A DNA stretch of 19,053 nt from an uncultured Planctomycetaceae bacterium (GCA_903885855.1 CAISKG010000450.1:1-19053); one strand, 5' to 3'. Numbered from the stretch's first letter, positions 1 through 7,029 are shown. Notes: generated by a model not told the origin, from the letters alone. Numbers and translations: made by a program.

Positions 1-1212
1 CACCGCCGGCCGGGCCCGCCCGCGCGGTGCGGCGCCGACGCCGGGCTGGGACACCGCGCCGTCGACGCCCGCGAGCACCGCCCGGGCGTCGGTCTCCGGC
101 AGGAACAGCTGCGAGAGGATGAATTGCTCGGCGAACAGCATCCCGATGGCCATCGGCATCATCACCAGGCCGGCCCAGTCGTGGAACACGCGCTCGGCGA
201 ACTCCGAATCGGCCACCTGGAACAGCACGCCGGTGATGGTGATGCGGACGGCGTTGACGATGAGGGCGATGGGGATGGCGCTGGCCAGGATCACGCCGTT
301 CTCCCACCAGGTGCGCTTGCCCACCATCACCAGCCCGACGGCCAACGCGCAGAAGATCGTGAGCATGCGCAGGCCGCTGCAGGCGTCCACGACGCCGAGT
401 TTCATCTCCCCGATGTTGATCTGATTGCCCTCGCGGTAGGCCTCGAGGCCGAGCGTCTGCAGCGCGAAGGTGCTCATGCTCGTGGCGATCGTCTGCAGCG
501 GACCGAGCAGGTAGCGGGTCGCCTCGTCGGGGAGGGGGAACATGAAGATCAGGAACAAGAGCGGGGCCCACGCCCAGCGGATCACGCTCCAGCCGCCCAC
601 CATGAGGAATACCGCGGCCACGGCGGGCACGAAGGTGTACATGTCGATCGTCACGATGCGGAAACGGGCCGCGACGAGGCGGATCGCGAAGCTGCCCACG
701 AGCACCGCGAGGCCCAGGAGCCGCGCCGACATCGCCACCGGCAGCGTGGCCCGCCGCCGCCACCAGAAGAGCGTCGCCACCGAGAACAACGGCACGATCC
801 ACCCGTGGGCGTACTGGGCGTTGGCCCAGGCGACCGAGGCCATCGAGAGGGCGGGCAGGTAGCTGTACAACAGCAGCGCCACGAGCACGGTGGTGGTGAC
901 GATCACCCCGCGCTGCCCGGGATCACGCAGATCCTCGAGCCACAACCCGAGGCGCCGCTTGATCCCCGGGATGATGTCCTCGTCGACCGCCTCGTGCTTG
1001 GGCTTGGGGGCGACGGGCGCGGCCGCGCCCGGCCGCGCGGGGCGGGGTGAAAGGCCGGCTCCGAGGGTGGCCGCGGCGGCCTGTCCGCCGGGGATCGACA
1101 CGCTGCTGGGCACCGCCAATGGGGGGGCCGGCGCGACGTCGACCGCGGCGGCCGGGCGCCGGGCGGGGGACTCGGGGCGATCGCCCCCGAGGCCCACGAC
1201 GATTGGCTTCAT
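1..1212 (-). CDS. Exosortase (EpsH/Xrt family), 3' end cut by window edge
   Basis: Polytopic inner-membrane cysteine protease/transpeptidase of the exosortase family, which processes PEP-CTERM-type C-terminal sorting signals on exported proteins. The frame is open from ATG at 1212 to the left edge (404 codons, no stop seen). The three family catalytic residues are visible: Cys278 in DACSGLRM, Arg323 in NAVRITITG and His344 in FHDWAG. Residues 1-100 or so are a Pro/Ala-rich, probably cytoplasmic extension, then about eight hydrophobic segments follow. A tail after the last helix (from about residue 375) continues out of the window; planctomycete exosortases often carry such C-terminal extensions. 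GGAGA lies 5-6 nt before the ATG. The gene is transcribed alone or distally to the prepilin peptidase gene 145 bp upstream; a -10-like TATAGT at 1255-1250 suggests its own promoter. No PEP-CTERM substrate is recognisable in this window. Confidence 0.93.
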   Translation of the reverse strand, partial: MKPIVVGLGGDRPESPARRPAAAVDVAPAPPLAVPSSVSIPGGQAAAATLGAGLSPRPARPGAAAPVAPKPKHEAVDEDIIPGIKRRLGLWLEDLRDPGQRGVIVTTTVLVALLLYSYLPALSMASVAWANAQYAHGWIVPLFSVATLFWWRRRATLPVAMSARLLGLAVLVGSFAIRLVAARFRIVTIDMYTFVPAVAAVFLMVGGWSVIRWAWAPLLFLIFMFPLPDEATRYLLGPLQTIATSMSTFALQTLGLEAYREGNQINIGEMKLGVVDACSGLRMLTIFCALAVGLVMVGKRTWWENGVILASAIPIALIVNAVRITITGVLFQVADSEFAERVFHDWAGLVMMPMAIGMLFAEQFILSQLFLPETDARAVLAGVDGAVSQPGVGAAPRGRARPAV

Positions 1213-1249
1213 CGCTTCTCCAGCATGAACTGCCCTGACCGATCCCGGA

Positions 1250-1278
1250 ACTATACACGATCGCCTGGCGATTCCCTC
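1250..1278 (-). promoter_or_regulatory. Putative exosortase promoter with palindrome in the spacer
   Basis: On the minus strand TATAGT (1255-1250) is a good -10 hexamer about 38 bases before the ATG at 1212. No convincing -35 is present at 17 bases. Directly upstream of the -10, at 1260-1272, lies the palindrome ATCGCC-T-GGCGAT, where a spacer-binding regulator could sit. This is inferred from sequence only. Confidence 0.4.
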
Positions 1279-1338
1279 GGGGCCGATGAAACGCCGCGAA
1301 AAAACGGGATCCGCGGAACCGGCCAATTCCGCCCCCCC

Positions 1339-1357
1339 CGCGCCACGGGGTGGCGCG
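1339..1357 (-). terminator. Hairpin abutting the prepilin peptidase stop codon
   Basis: A perfect 8-bp stem with a 3-base loop (CGCGCCAC / GTGGCGCG) starts at the base right after the TGA at 1360-1358. Read on the minus strand it is followed by a G-run, not a T-run, so it is an atypical terminator. It would separate the prepilin peptidase transcript from the exosortase gene. Confidence 0.5.
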
Positions 1358-2410
1358 TCAGCCCCACAGGCCGGTCCACCACCGCCACGCCACGAGGTGG
1401 ATCGCGGTCGCCAGGAACAGGTCGCCTCCCAGGCCCGCCTCGCTCCCCAGCCCCGCCGCCGCTGCGGACCGCAGCCGGCGCCCCACCGACGGCCCAGCCG
1501 CGACGGCCTCGTGCGGCGACGGGGAGGGGGGAGCCCCGTGTGCGTCGAGCACGGGTGCGTCCGGCGGGAGCGCGTCGAGCGGGTGCGTGTCGACGGCGGG
1601 CTCGTCCGCCGGCGCCAAGAGCGCGCCGCAGCGACGGCGGATGCCCCGACAGACCGGCACGAGCAGGAGGACGCCGAGCGCCGCCTGCCACCCCAGCGCT
1701 GCGCCCACGAGCCCCAGACCGTCGCGCAGGGCCGGCGACACCATCGCCCCCGCCGCCAGTCCCACGACCCATCCGACCATCCCCACGACCAGACCGCGCG
1801 GCCCCCATCCCGGCGCCGCCGGCGCGGGGCCGCCGAAGACGCCCGGCCACACGCCGACCGGCAGGAGCCAGTCGCACAGCGCGACCGCGGCGAGCGTTGC
1901 GACCAGCGTGACGGTCGTCCAGCGCCTCGGCACCACCCTCCCGTCCGCTTCCACCAGCGCCGCCAGCAGCAGGTCGACGAGCACCCAGGCGTGGAACGCC
2001 GCGTAGGCCACGAGGCGCCAGTCGGGACGGAGCAGGAGATTGTCGGCGCCGGCGCGGCCGGGCCCCAGGCCGCCGTACGGTACGGTGCCGCCGCCGGAGA
2101 GCAGCTCGCAGGCCGCCACCCCGCCGATGACGACGGCCGCGGTCGCCTCCACCATCGGATACCGCGGCGCGATCGGCCCGTGGCAGTCGCGGCACCGACC
2201 GCCGAGCAGGAGCCATCCCAGCACGGGCACGTTGTCATGCCAGCGGATGGCGGCGCCGCAGTCGGGGCAGCGCGATCCGCCGTGGACCACCGACAGGCCC
2301 AGCGGCAGCCGATGGGCGACGACGTTGAGGAAACTCCCCAGATTGCCCCCGATCACCATCAGCAAGAGCGCGACGACGCCGTCGGTGAGGGGCACGATCC
2401 ATTCGACCAT
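1358..2410 (-). CDS. A24-type prepilin leader peptidase, divergent active site
   Basis: Membrane aspartyl protease that in this family cleaves the leader of type IV pilin-like and type II secretion pseudopilin precursors and methylates the new N-terminus. The 350-residue product has the N-terminal cysteine/zinc domain: GSFLNVVAHRLP near residues 25-36, CPDC at 48-51, CRDC at 73-76 and the PRYPMVE stretch. The first catalytic region appears as LVEADGRVVP (E154, D156). The usual second catalytic motif GxGD is missing from its expected place: residues 231-242 resemble the helix that should follow it but have no GD. A GGD (328-330) followed by a hydrophobic helix sits instead at the extreme C-terminus after a Pro-rich insert of about 65 residues. 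The ATG at 2410 was chosen because the DiS_P_DiS domain begins at once and AGGA precedes it; longer in-frame starts reach 2623. Whether it is active is unclear. Confidence 0.85.
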   Translation of the reverse strand: MVEWIVPLTDGVVALLLMVIGGNLGSFLNVVAHRLPLGLSVVHGGSRCPDCGAAIRWHDNVPVLGWLLLGGRCRDCHGPIAPRYPMVEATAAVVIGGVAACELLSGGGTVPYGGLGPGRAGADNLLLRPDWRLVAYAAFHAWVLVDLLLAALVEADGRVVPRRWTTVTLVATLAAVALCDWLLPVGVWPGVFGGPAPAAPGWGPRGLVVGMVGWVVGLAAGAMVSPALRDGLGLVGAALGWQAALGVLLLVPVCRGIRRRCGALLAPADEPAVDTHPLDALPPDAPVLDAHGAPPSPSPHEAVAAGPSVGRRLRSAAAAGLGSEAGLGGDLFLATAIHLVAWRWWTGLWG

Positions 2411-2605
2411 CGTCGTCCTGCCCTCGGGGCGCGTGGGGGAGGAGTGGCAGGGATGGGCGGCGGGACGCTCCGCACGGGGCGATTTCCCGCCGCGGGCCGG
2501 GCACATCTGCGGTTCCGCCAGCGACGTTCCCCGCGATAGAGTACACGCGCGGCGCCGCGATGCTCGCACGCCGCGCCCTCCCGGGAATCCCCGCAGGATC
2601 CGCGC
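2411..2605. promoter_or_regulatory. Divergent intergenic region, prepilin peptidase / flippase-like gene
   Basis: The two genes are transcribed away from each other across 195 bp, so promoters for both must lie here. On the plus strand the lower-GC stretch GATAGAGTACACG (2535-2547) is the best -10 candidate for the gene at 2606. I cannot assign a -35 with confidence. Confidence 0.35.
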
Positions 2606-3655
2606 ATGTCCTCCGTTCCCCACGCCGCCGCGCCCGGGTCACCGGCCCAGGAGGCACGGCCGGCACCGGCACACGCCGCCGGGGAGGGCCGCGGCGCGGA
2701 GGGCACGGCGCGGCCGGCATGGCCCTTGGTGGTGCTGCGCATCGTCGGCACCGCCGGGCTGATGGCGCTGGCCCTGCGCGGCGTCGACTGGGGCCGCCTC
2801 GGGGCGGTGCTCGGCGGGGTCGCGTGGGGGTGGTGGACGACGGCGATGGTGCTCGCGCTGTCGGTGCAGGTGGTGGCGGCGCTCCGCTGGGCGGTGCTCG
2901 CGCGCCCCGTCGGCTTCGGCCTGCCGGTGACGGTCTTCGTGCGCCGGTTCTTCGAGGGGTTGTTCTTCAATCTCTTCCTCCCCACGTCGATCGGCGGCGA
3001 CGTGGTGAAGGCCTACCGACTGGCCGACACCACCCCCGGGCGGGTGCTCGCGGCCTGCACCGTGCTCGCCGACCGCCTCGCGGGCCTGACCGCGATGGGG
3101 GTGATCGCCGTCACGGCGCTCGCGGCCCACCGGCAGGGGCTCACCGCGGGCCCGGCGCTGGCCCTCGGGGGCGCGTTGACGGCGGCGGTGCTGGCGACGG
3201 CCCGGTTCGTCGTCGGCAACCTGGAACGCATCATGGCGCTCGTGCCGGCCAGCCGCGCCACGGAGATCCTCGCCGCTCGGCTCCTCCCCTACCAGCGCCA
3301 GCCGGGGCTGGTGGCCTCGGCGATCGCCTGGGGCTTGGTGGTGCAGATCGGCGGCGTGCTCAGCGTGGCCTGCATCGGGCGGGCGCTGGGGATCGAGGTG
3401 GGGCTCGCCACCTGGTTCATCGTCGTGCCCCTGGTGAATCTGGCGATGCTCCTGCCGATCAGCATCGGCGGCGTCGGGGTGCGCGAGGGGATGATGGCGG
3501 TCCTGCTCGCACCGTCGGGTGTCTCCCGGGAGACGGCGGTGGCGGTGGGCATGCTCACCCTCCTCACCGCGGTGGTGTGCGGCATCGTGGGGGGGTTGTC
3601 GCTCCTCGCCGACGCCCGTTCCCCCGGGCCACGGCACCGCTCGACCCGACGCTGA
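2606..3655 (+). CDS. LPG-synthase TM-domain / flippase-like membrane protein
   Basis: Polytopic inner-membrane protein of the lysylphosphatidylglycerol synthase transmembrane-domain superfamily (PF03706, former UPF0104). Members include the flippase half of MprF and many stand-alone proteins thought to move or bind lipid-linked molecules. Family hallmarks are LPTSIGGDVVKAYRL (residues 125-139), VLADRLAGL (153-161) and a second glycine motif, ISIGGVGVREG, near residue 290. About eight hydrophobic segments run from residue 40 onward, after a 38-residue Ala/Pro-rich N-terminus. There is no cytoplasmic aminoacyl-transferase domain, so it is not a full MprF. AGGAT about 8 nt before the ATG supports the start. 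It ends 11 bp from the convergent NUDIX gene. The substrate cannot be predicted. Confidence 0.9.
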   Translation: MSSVPHAAAPGSPAQEARPAPAHAAGEGRGAEGTARPAWPLVVLRIVGTAGLMALALRGVDWGRLGAVLGGVAWGWWTTAMVLALSVQVVAALRWAVLARPVGFGLPVTVFVRRFFEGLFFNLFLPTSIGGDVVKAYRLADTTPGRVLAACTVLADRLAGLTAMGVIAVTALAAHRQGLTAGPALALGGALTAAVLATARFVVGNLERIMALVPASRATEILAARLLPYQRQPGLVASAIAWGLVVQIGGVLSVACIGRALGIEVGLATWFIVVPLVNLAMLLPISIGGVGVREGMMAVLLAPSGVSRETAVAVGMLTLLTAVVCGIVGGLSLLADARSPGPRHRSTRR

Positions 3656-3666
3656 CGGGGCGGGCG

Positions 3667-4197
3667 TCAGCCCCCGCGCCGGCGCGCCGCGACCACCATC
3701 AGGCCGGCGATGGTCTTGGCGTCGGCGATCGTCCCGTCGAGGCACATCGCCAGCGCCGTCTCGAAGCGCTCGACGCGCACGCGGATCCGCTCCCCCGGCT
3801 CCAGGGCCTGCGGCCCGGGCACGAGCCGGTCGGCGACGAAAAGGTGCATCCGCTCGCGGAGGATCCCCGGCGACATCCAGAACGACCCGGCCGCCTCGAT
3901 CCGCCCCGCGCGGTAGCCCGTCTCCTCCGCCAGCTCGCGCGCCGCCGCCGCCTCGAGCGACTCCACCCGGTCGAGCGTGCCGGCGGGGAGCTCGAGCAGG
4001 GTGTCGCCGACGGCGACGCGGTCCACCTCCACCAGGCACACCTCGTGCTCCGAGATCATCGGCACGATCACGACGCTCCCCGGATGCTCGACGACGTCGC
4101 GCACGCGCACGCCGCCCTCGTGGAGATCGTGACGGCGCACGACCCGGAATCGCGCGGTCTCGAGGAGCACCTTGCCGTCGTCGGCCGGGAGGCTCAT
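3667..4197 (-). CDS. NUDIX hydrolase, ADP-ribose pyrophosphatase-like
   Basis: A 176-residue cytoplasmic NUDIX hydrolase that should cleave a nucleoside diphosphate linked to another moiety. The complete Nudix box lies at residues 73-95: G73, E79, R87-E88-L89, E91-E92, T93-G94-Y95. The preceding LLELPAG and the later GSFWMSPGILRERMHLFVA resemble the ADP-ribose/ADP-sugar pyrophosphatase branch (NudF/YqkG-like), so ADP-ribose is the best guess for substrate, but the box alone does not decide it. The ATG overlaps the stop of the upstream ygfZ-like gene as ATGA (4197-4194), and GGAGG sits 7 nt before it inside that gene, so translation is probably coupled. It ends 11 bp from the convergent flippase-like gene with no clear terminator between them. 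Confidence 0.9.
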   Translation of the reverse strand: MSLPADDGKVLLETARFRVVRRHDLHEGGVRVRDVVEHPGSVVIVPMISEHEVCLVEVDRVAVGDTLLELPAGTLDRVESLEAAAARELAEETGYRAGRIEAAGSFWMSPGILRERMHLFVADRLVPGPQALEPGERIRVRVERFETALAMCLDGTIADAKTIAGLMVVAARRRGG

Positions 4198-5261
4198 GGC
4201 ACCCCCTCCGGCGACGCGAGTTCCACGACGCGCGCCGCGTGGCCGGCCACCGCGACGGAGGTGCCGGGACGGGCCGCCGCGACGCGCACCAGCGCCAGCC
4301 CCAGCCAGGCGCCGTGACGCGGCGACGCGCCGCCGGAGGTGATCGTGCCGACGGCCTCGCCGTTCCACTCCACCGCCGTGCCGGGCGTCGCCTCCCCCGC
4401 GGCCAGCGCGATCCCCACCAGGCGCCGATTGACGTGGCCGAGGCTGTCGAGCCGGGCGACGGTCTCCTGACCGAGATAGCACCCCTTGGTGAAGGAGATC
4501 GCGCGACGGTCGCGGCCGAGCTCCTGCGGAAGTGTGCGTGCCGGGATGTCGGCAGGGGCGGGGCGGCCCTCCTCGCGCCGCACGGCATCGACGGCGGCCG
4601 GCGCCGCCGGCGCGATCCCCTCGGCGTCGAACCAGGCCGCGAGCCGGCCGCGGTCGGCGGCGCGCGTCACGACGAGGAAAGACCCTGGCCCCGCCCACTC
4701 GCCGCGGACCACCGCCACCGGCACGCCCGCGAGGCGCGCGGGAAACTCCCCGGCCGCCAGCGCCGCGATCCGCTCCACGTCGTGGGCGATCGCCGCGTCG
4801 GGCGCGATCCGCAGGCCGCCCCGCGCCAGCGTCGCCGCGGCGTCCGGGCCGGCGACGAGCAGCCAGCACCAATCCTGCCCCGCGGCGGCGACGTCGAGGC
4901 GCTCGCGGATGTGATAGCGCTCCAGGTGCGCCGCCAGGCCGGGCGGATCGGCGGCTTCACCGGCGCGGCCCGGCGCGTCGGCGTCGATCCACACGCCATC
5001 GGCGGCCCGCAGCACGGTGCCCCACACGAGCACCTGCCCCCGCGCGTCGGGAAAGAAGGCCTCCGTCCCCGTGCCCGCGGCCGTCGCGGCCACCGCGGCG
5101 GTGCAGAAGCCGTCCACGAAGCGCACCGCGTCCTCGCCCCACAGGAGCGTGGCCGACCGGGGCCCGACGTCGGCCCAGGCAGCCCCTTCGCGGAGGGCCC
5201 CGTAGCCCGCCGGCCCGGACGGGCCGGGGACTGGGGATGGGGATGGCGTGGGGGTGGGCAC
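4194..5261 (-). CDS. ygfZ: YgfZ/GcvT-domain folate-binding protein
   Basis: Cytoplasmic protein of the YgfZ/IBA57 family, related to the glycine-cleavage T-protein and known to bind tetrahydrofolate and assist maintenance or repair of certain Fe-S clusters. The signature KGCYLGQE is present (residues 259-266 of the 355-residue form, with the conserved Cys261), preceded by PQELGRDRRAISF. The N-terminal half shows the GcvT-like fold pattern (GPRSATLLWGEDAVRFV). The GTG at 5261 is preferred: GGAGA stands 8 nt before it, and the same GGAGACACGCC leader precedes the CotH-family gene at 16953. A GTG at 5294 would add 11 residues but has no ribosome site and may overlap the promoter. Residues after the start are an unusual Pro/Thr/Ser-rich run encoded by a C-rich near-repeat. 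It is the first gene of an operon with the NUDIX hydrolase. Confidence 0.88.
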   Translation of the reverse strand: MPTPTPSPSPVPGPSGPAGYGALREGAAWADVGPRSATLLWGEDAVRFVDGFCTAAVAATAAGTGTEAFFPDARGQVLVWGTVLRAADGVWIDADAPGRAGEAADPPGLAAHLERYHIRERLDVAAAGQDWCWLLVAGPDAAATLARGGLRIAPDAAIAHDVERIAALAAGEFPARLAGVPVAVVRGEWAGPGSFLVVTRAADRGRLAAWFDAEGIAPAAPAAVDAVRREEGRPAPADIPARTLPQELGRDRRAISFTKGCYLGQETVARLDSLGHVNRRLVGIALAAGEATPGTAVEWNGEAVGTITSGGASPRHGAWLGLALVRVAAARPGTSVAVAGHAARVVELASPEGVP

Positions 5262-5588
5262 GGCGCGTGTCTCCGGGGGCGGGCGGACTCCCACGGTGGA
5301 GAGCGTCCTCGGGCGCTGTCAATGATCGGGATCGAAAAATTTTCCCGAACCGCCGAACGCCCCGGTGGCCGCCCCCGTAGTGATCGCTGTCGCGACGCCC
5401 GCGGGAGCGACCGGCGGCAGGGCCCCACGGCCCTTGTCGCCGTTGGTAGAGTTCTCCGGCCGGATCCCCCAGGCAAGGCAGGATCCGGTTCTGGCGAGCG
5501 GCCCCTGCGCCGAGTGTTCTCCCTGCTCGCATTCCCCCCGTCCCCGTCCGCGCCCCCGGTGCGCCCCTGCGCCCGCCGGCGGTCCCGC
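5262..5588. promoter_or_regulatory. Divergent 327-bp intergenic region (ygfZ-like / HTH gene)
   Basis: This gene-free stretch separates two divergent units. On the minus strand a perfect TTGACA (5322-5317) is a -35 candidate for the ygfZ-like gene, with only a weak CACCGT (5298-5293) 18 bases on. An A/T island AAAAATTTT (5335-5343) stands out in very GC-rich sequence. Toward the HTH gene there is an inverted repeat, CCGGATCC (5460-5467) and GGATCCGG (5481-5488), with a 13-base spacer, which could be an operator or a leader hairpin. Confidence 0.45.
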
Positions 5589-5600
5589 AAGGAGGTGATC
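5589..5600 (+). promoter_or_regulatory. Full-length Shine-Dalgarno sequence of the HTH gene
   Basis: AAGGAGGTGATC matches the complement of the usual bacterial 16S rRNA 3' end over all 12 bases and ends one base before the ATG at 5602; the GGAGG core is 7 nt from the start. No other gene in the window has more than about six matching bases. Confidence 0.85.
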
Positions 5601-5601
5601 G

Positions 5602-6234
5602 ATGGCCACCGTCCACTGTGAAAACGGCTGCCGAGACGGCTTCGACGGCGGCGACCGCGGCCGTCACCCGTTCGCGGTCGCCGACAGCGGCGTCTCCGAC
5701 GTGGTCCGCGCGGAGCACGACTACCTCGGCGCCGGCCAGCCGGAGCCGCCGAAGGCGCGCCCGCGCCGCCGCGCCCACAAGCGGCTCCACCGCCTGGCGA
5801 CGGTGCGGCAGCAGCAGGGCGTGACGCTGCGCAACGTGGCCCGGCGGCTCGGGCTGGACATGGCCGAGGTGCGGCGCCAGGAACAGGAGCAGAGCGACCT
5901 GCGGATCAGCGAACTCCTCGACTGGCAGGAGGTGCTCGAGGTGCCGATCGCCGAACTGCTCGTGGAGGGGGAGGGGCAGCTCTCCGGTCCGGTGCTCGAG
6001 CGGTCGCGGATGGTGAAGCTGATGAAGACGGCGGCGGCGCTGCGCGATCAGACCGCCGGCACCGCGACGCAGCGGCTGGTCGGCATGCTCATCGACCAGA
6101 TCCTGGAGATCATGCCCGAACTGCAGGACGTCACCCCCTGGCACACCGTCGGCCAGCGGCGCACGCTCGACGAGTTGGGCCGGGCGGCACGCAGCCCGAT
6201 CTCCGACGACGTCTTCCGCCGTCCCCAATCCTGA
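5602..6234 (+). CDS. Helix-turn-helix (XRE-like) regulatory protein
   Basis: A 210-residue cytoplasmic protein of unknown target. Residues 64-121 read as an XRE/Cro-type DNA-binding domain: RLATVRQQQGVTLRNVARRL gives the first two helices, followed by a segment ending in LLDWQEVLEVPIAELL, which resembles the C-terminal part of such domains. Residues 1-60 are polar and end in a basic cluster (KARPRRRAHKR); residues 130-200 look helical (LMKTAAALRDQTAG, QRLVGMLIDQILEIM) and may oligomerise. Its N-terminal CENGC (residues 6-10) holds two cysteines, too few to claim a metal site. The start is fixed by the full 12-base ribosome site. The gene is monocistronic, with a hairpin pair after it and a possible operator 115-140 bp before it. 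It could act as a global or autoregulated factor; that is inference. Confidence 0.8.
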   Translation: MATVHCENGCRDGFDGGDRGRHPFAVADSGVSDVVRAEHDYLGAGQPEPPKARPRRRAHKRLHRLATVRQQQGVTLRNVARRLGLDMAEVRRQEQEQSDLRISELLDWQEVLEVPIAELLVEGEGQLSGPVLERSRMVKLMKTAAALRDQTAGTATQRLVGMLIDQILEIMPELQDVTPWHTVGQRRTLDELGRAARSPISDDVFRRPQS

Positions 6235-6306
6235 GCGGCGGTCCGCACGGGCGGTCCTGGGACACCGGCACGGCACCGCGTCCGCGTAGCCGGCGCCGCA
6301 TCCCCC

Positions 6307-6350
6307 GGCGCCCCGCCCGGGCGCCACCACGGACACGGGACGGGCCCGTG
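6307..6350. terminator. Two tandem GC-rich hairpins after the HTH gene
   Basis: GGCGCCC / GGGCGCC (6307-6325, 7-bp stem, 5-base loop) is followed by CACGGG / CCCGTG (6334-6350, 6-bp stem, 5-base loop). No T-run follows. They lie between the stop of the HTH gene (6234) and the stop of the convergent gene (6393), so they could end transcription from both sides. Confidence 0.45.
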
Positions 6351-6370
6351 ACGGCCCCCCCCACCCGATC

Positions 6371-6399
6371 TTGTTGGGCGACGGTCGGGGGTCTACGAT
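6371..6399 (+). promoter_or_regulatory. Sigma70-like promoter TTGTTG-N17-TACGAT
   Basis: TTGTTG (6371-6376) and TACGAT (6394-6399) are separated by exactly 17 bp. The same spacing and a similar -10 occur upstream of 11347 and 18909. It points at the small frame starting at 6436 and at no other plus-strand gene for more than 600 bp. Its -10 overlaps the stop codon of the minus-strand gene 6393-6920. Confidence 0.5.
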
Positions 6400-6920
6400 T
6401 CCGGCGTCTTCCGCTCCTCCCGGGGAATCGCCGCCGTGTTCTCGCTGCTGGGTGTGCTGGGCATCACGCTGGTGCTGTTCCTCGTCGTGGCCGCCACCGC
6501 CAAGGCGCTCCTGGGCGAGTAGCCCGCCGCCCCGGCGACCATCATCCCCAGGAACCCGCCGAGCGTTCCCCCGAGGACGACCCAGGCGGTGATCGCCAGC
6601 GCCACGTGGTCGCGCAGCCACACCTTGAGCGGCGGCTCGGCGCTCTTGGGAACCTTCCGCTGCACCGGGCCGTCGCGCCCGCTCTGACGGCGCATGTCGT
6701 CGCGGAAATCCTCCCAGTCTGCCTGGGCTGTCCCGTTTTCCATGGCCTGGAGCCAGGCGGCGCGGTTGCGCACCAGGACCGCCGGCGGCACCGCCAGCAG
6801 CAGGCCCCACGCCGCCAGAAACAGCGTGAGCGCCGCCGCTTTGACACGGAGGGCCGGGGGGCGAGGGACCGGCGGCGGAGGGGCTGGCATGGGCGGTTTC
6901 CTGGAGGGGGCTGACGCCAT
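6393..6920 (-). CDS. Hypothetical two-TM membrane protein
   Basis: Unrecognised 175-residue protein. After a Pro-rich start there is a hydrophobic segment at about residues 26-50 (VKAAALTLFLAAWGLLLAVP), a charged central part with WEDFRDDMRRQSGRDG, then a second hydrophobic segment at about 103-133 rich in glycine (TAWVVLGGTLGGFLGMMVAG). The last 40 residues are Ser/Thr/Pro/Asn-rich and unlike the rest; that stretch lies antisense to the possible small ORF at 6436-6522, so the natural C-terminus deserves doubt, although no earlier stop exists in frame. The ATG at 6920 has GGGAAAGA next to it; a second ATG at 6890 is possible. It is divergent from the secreted protein at 7030. Function unknown. 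Confidence 0.6.
   Translation of the reverse strand: MASAPSRKPPMPAPPPPVPRPPALRVKAAALTLFLAAWGLLLAVPPAVLVRNRAAWLQAMENGTAQADWEDFRDDMRRQSGRDGPVQRKVPKSAEPPLKVWLRDHVALAITAWVVLGGTLGGFLGMMVAGAAGYSPRSALAVAATTRNSTSVMPSTPSSENTAAIPREERKTPES
6436..6522 (+). CDS. Possible 28-residue single-TM small protein
   Basis: GTG at 6436 opens a 28-codon frame ending in TAG. The product is almost entirely one hydrophobic helix (VLGITLVLFLVVAATAKALL), with a short polar end, the usual shape of small membrane subunits or regulatory peptides. A sigma70-like promoter ends 36 bp upstream and GGGGA lies about 11 nt before the GTG. Every codon but one ends in G or C, but because its third positions coincide with those of the antisense gene this does not show coding. 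The evidence is promoter plus composition only; I recognise no family. Confidence 0.35.
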   Translation: MFSLLGVLGITLVLFLVVAATAKALLGE

Positions 6921-6952
6921 TCTTTCCCGGGCGCCGCCGCAGGCAACCGGTA

Positions 6953-6981
6953 TGGCACGGCGGGGCGGCCACTGCTATCGT
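6953..6981 (+). promoter_or_regulatory. Putative promoter of the secreted-protein gene
   Basis: TATCGT (6976-6981) fits the -10 form seen elsewhere in the window and is followed at once by a run of eight C. The hexamer 17 bp upstream is TGGCAC (6953-6958), a poor -35. The GTG start is 49 bp downstream. Confidence 0.4.
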
Positions 6982-7029
6982 CCCCCCCCGATTCCCCGGC
7001 CCAGCCCCTTCGAGCAAGGAACCGTTCGC

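Noticed and set aside
124..1050. 308-codon plus-strand frame, His/Asp-rich
   Set aside because: It is antisense to the exosortase, whose catalytic motifs are intact.
5328..5347. A/T island as a perfect operator palindrome
   Set aside because: AAAATTTT is symmetric but the flanking GGG and CCC are offset by four bases, so it is not a full palindrome.
6953..6970. Sigma54 promoter at TGGCAC
   Set aside because: No GC of the -12 element occurs at the required spacing after the -24 GG.
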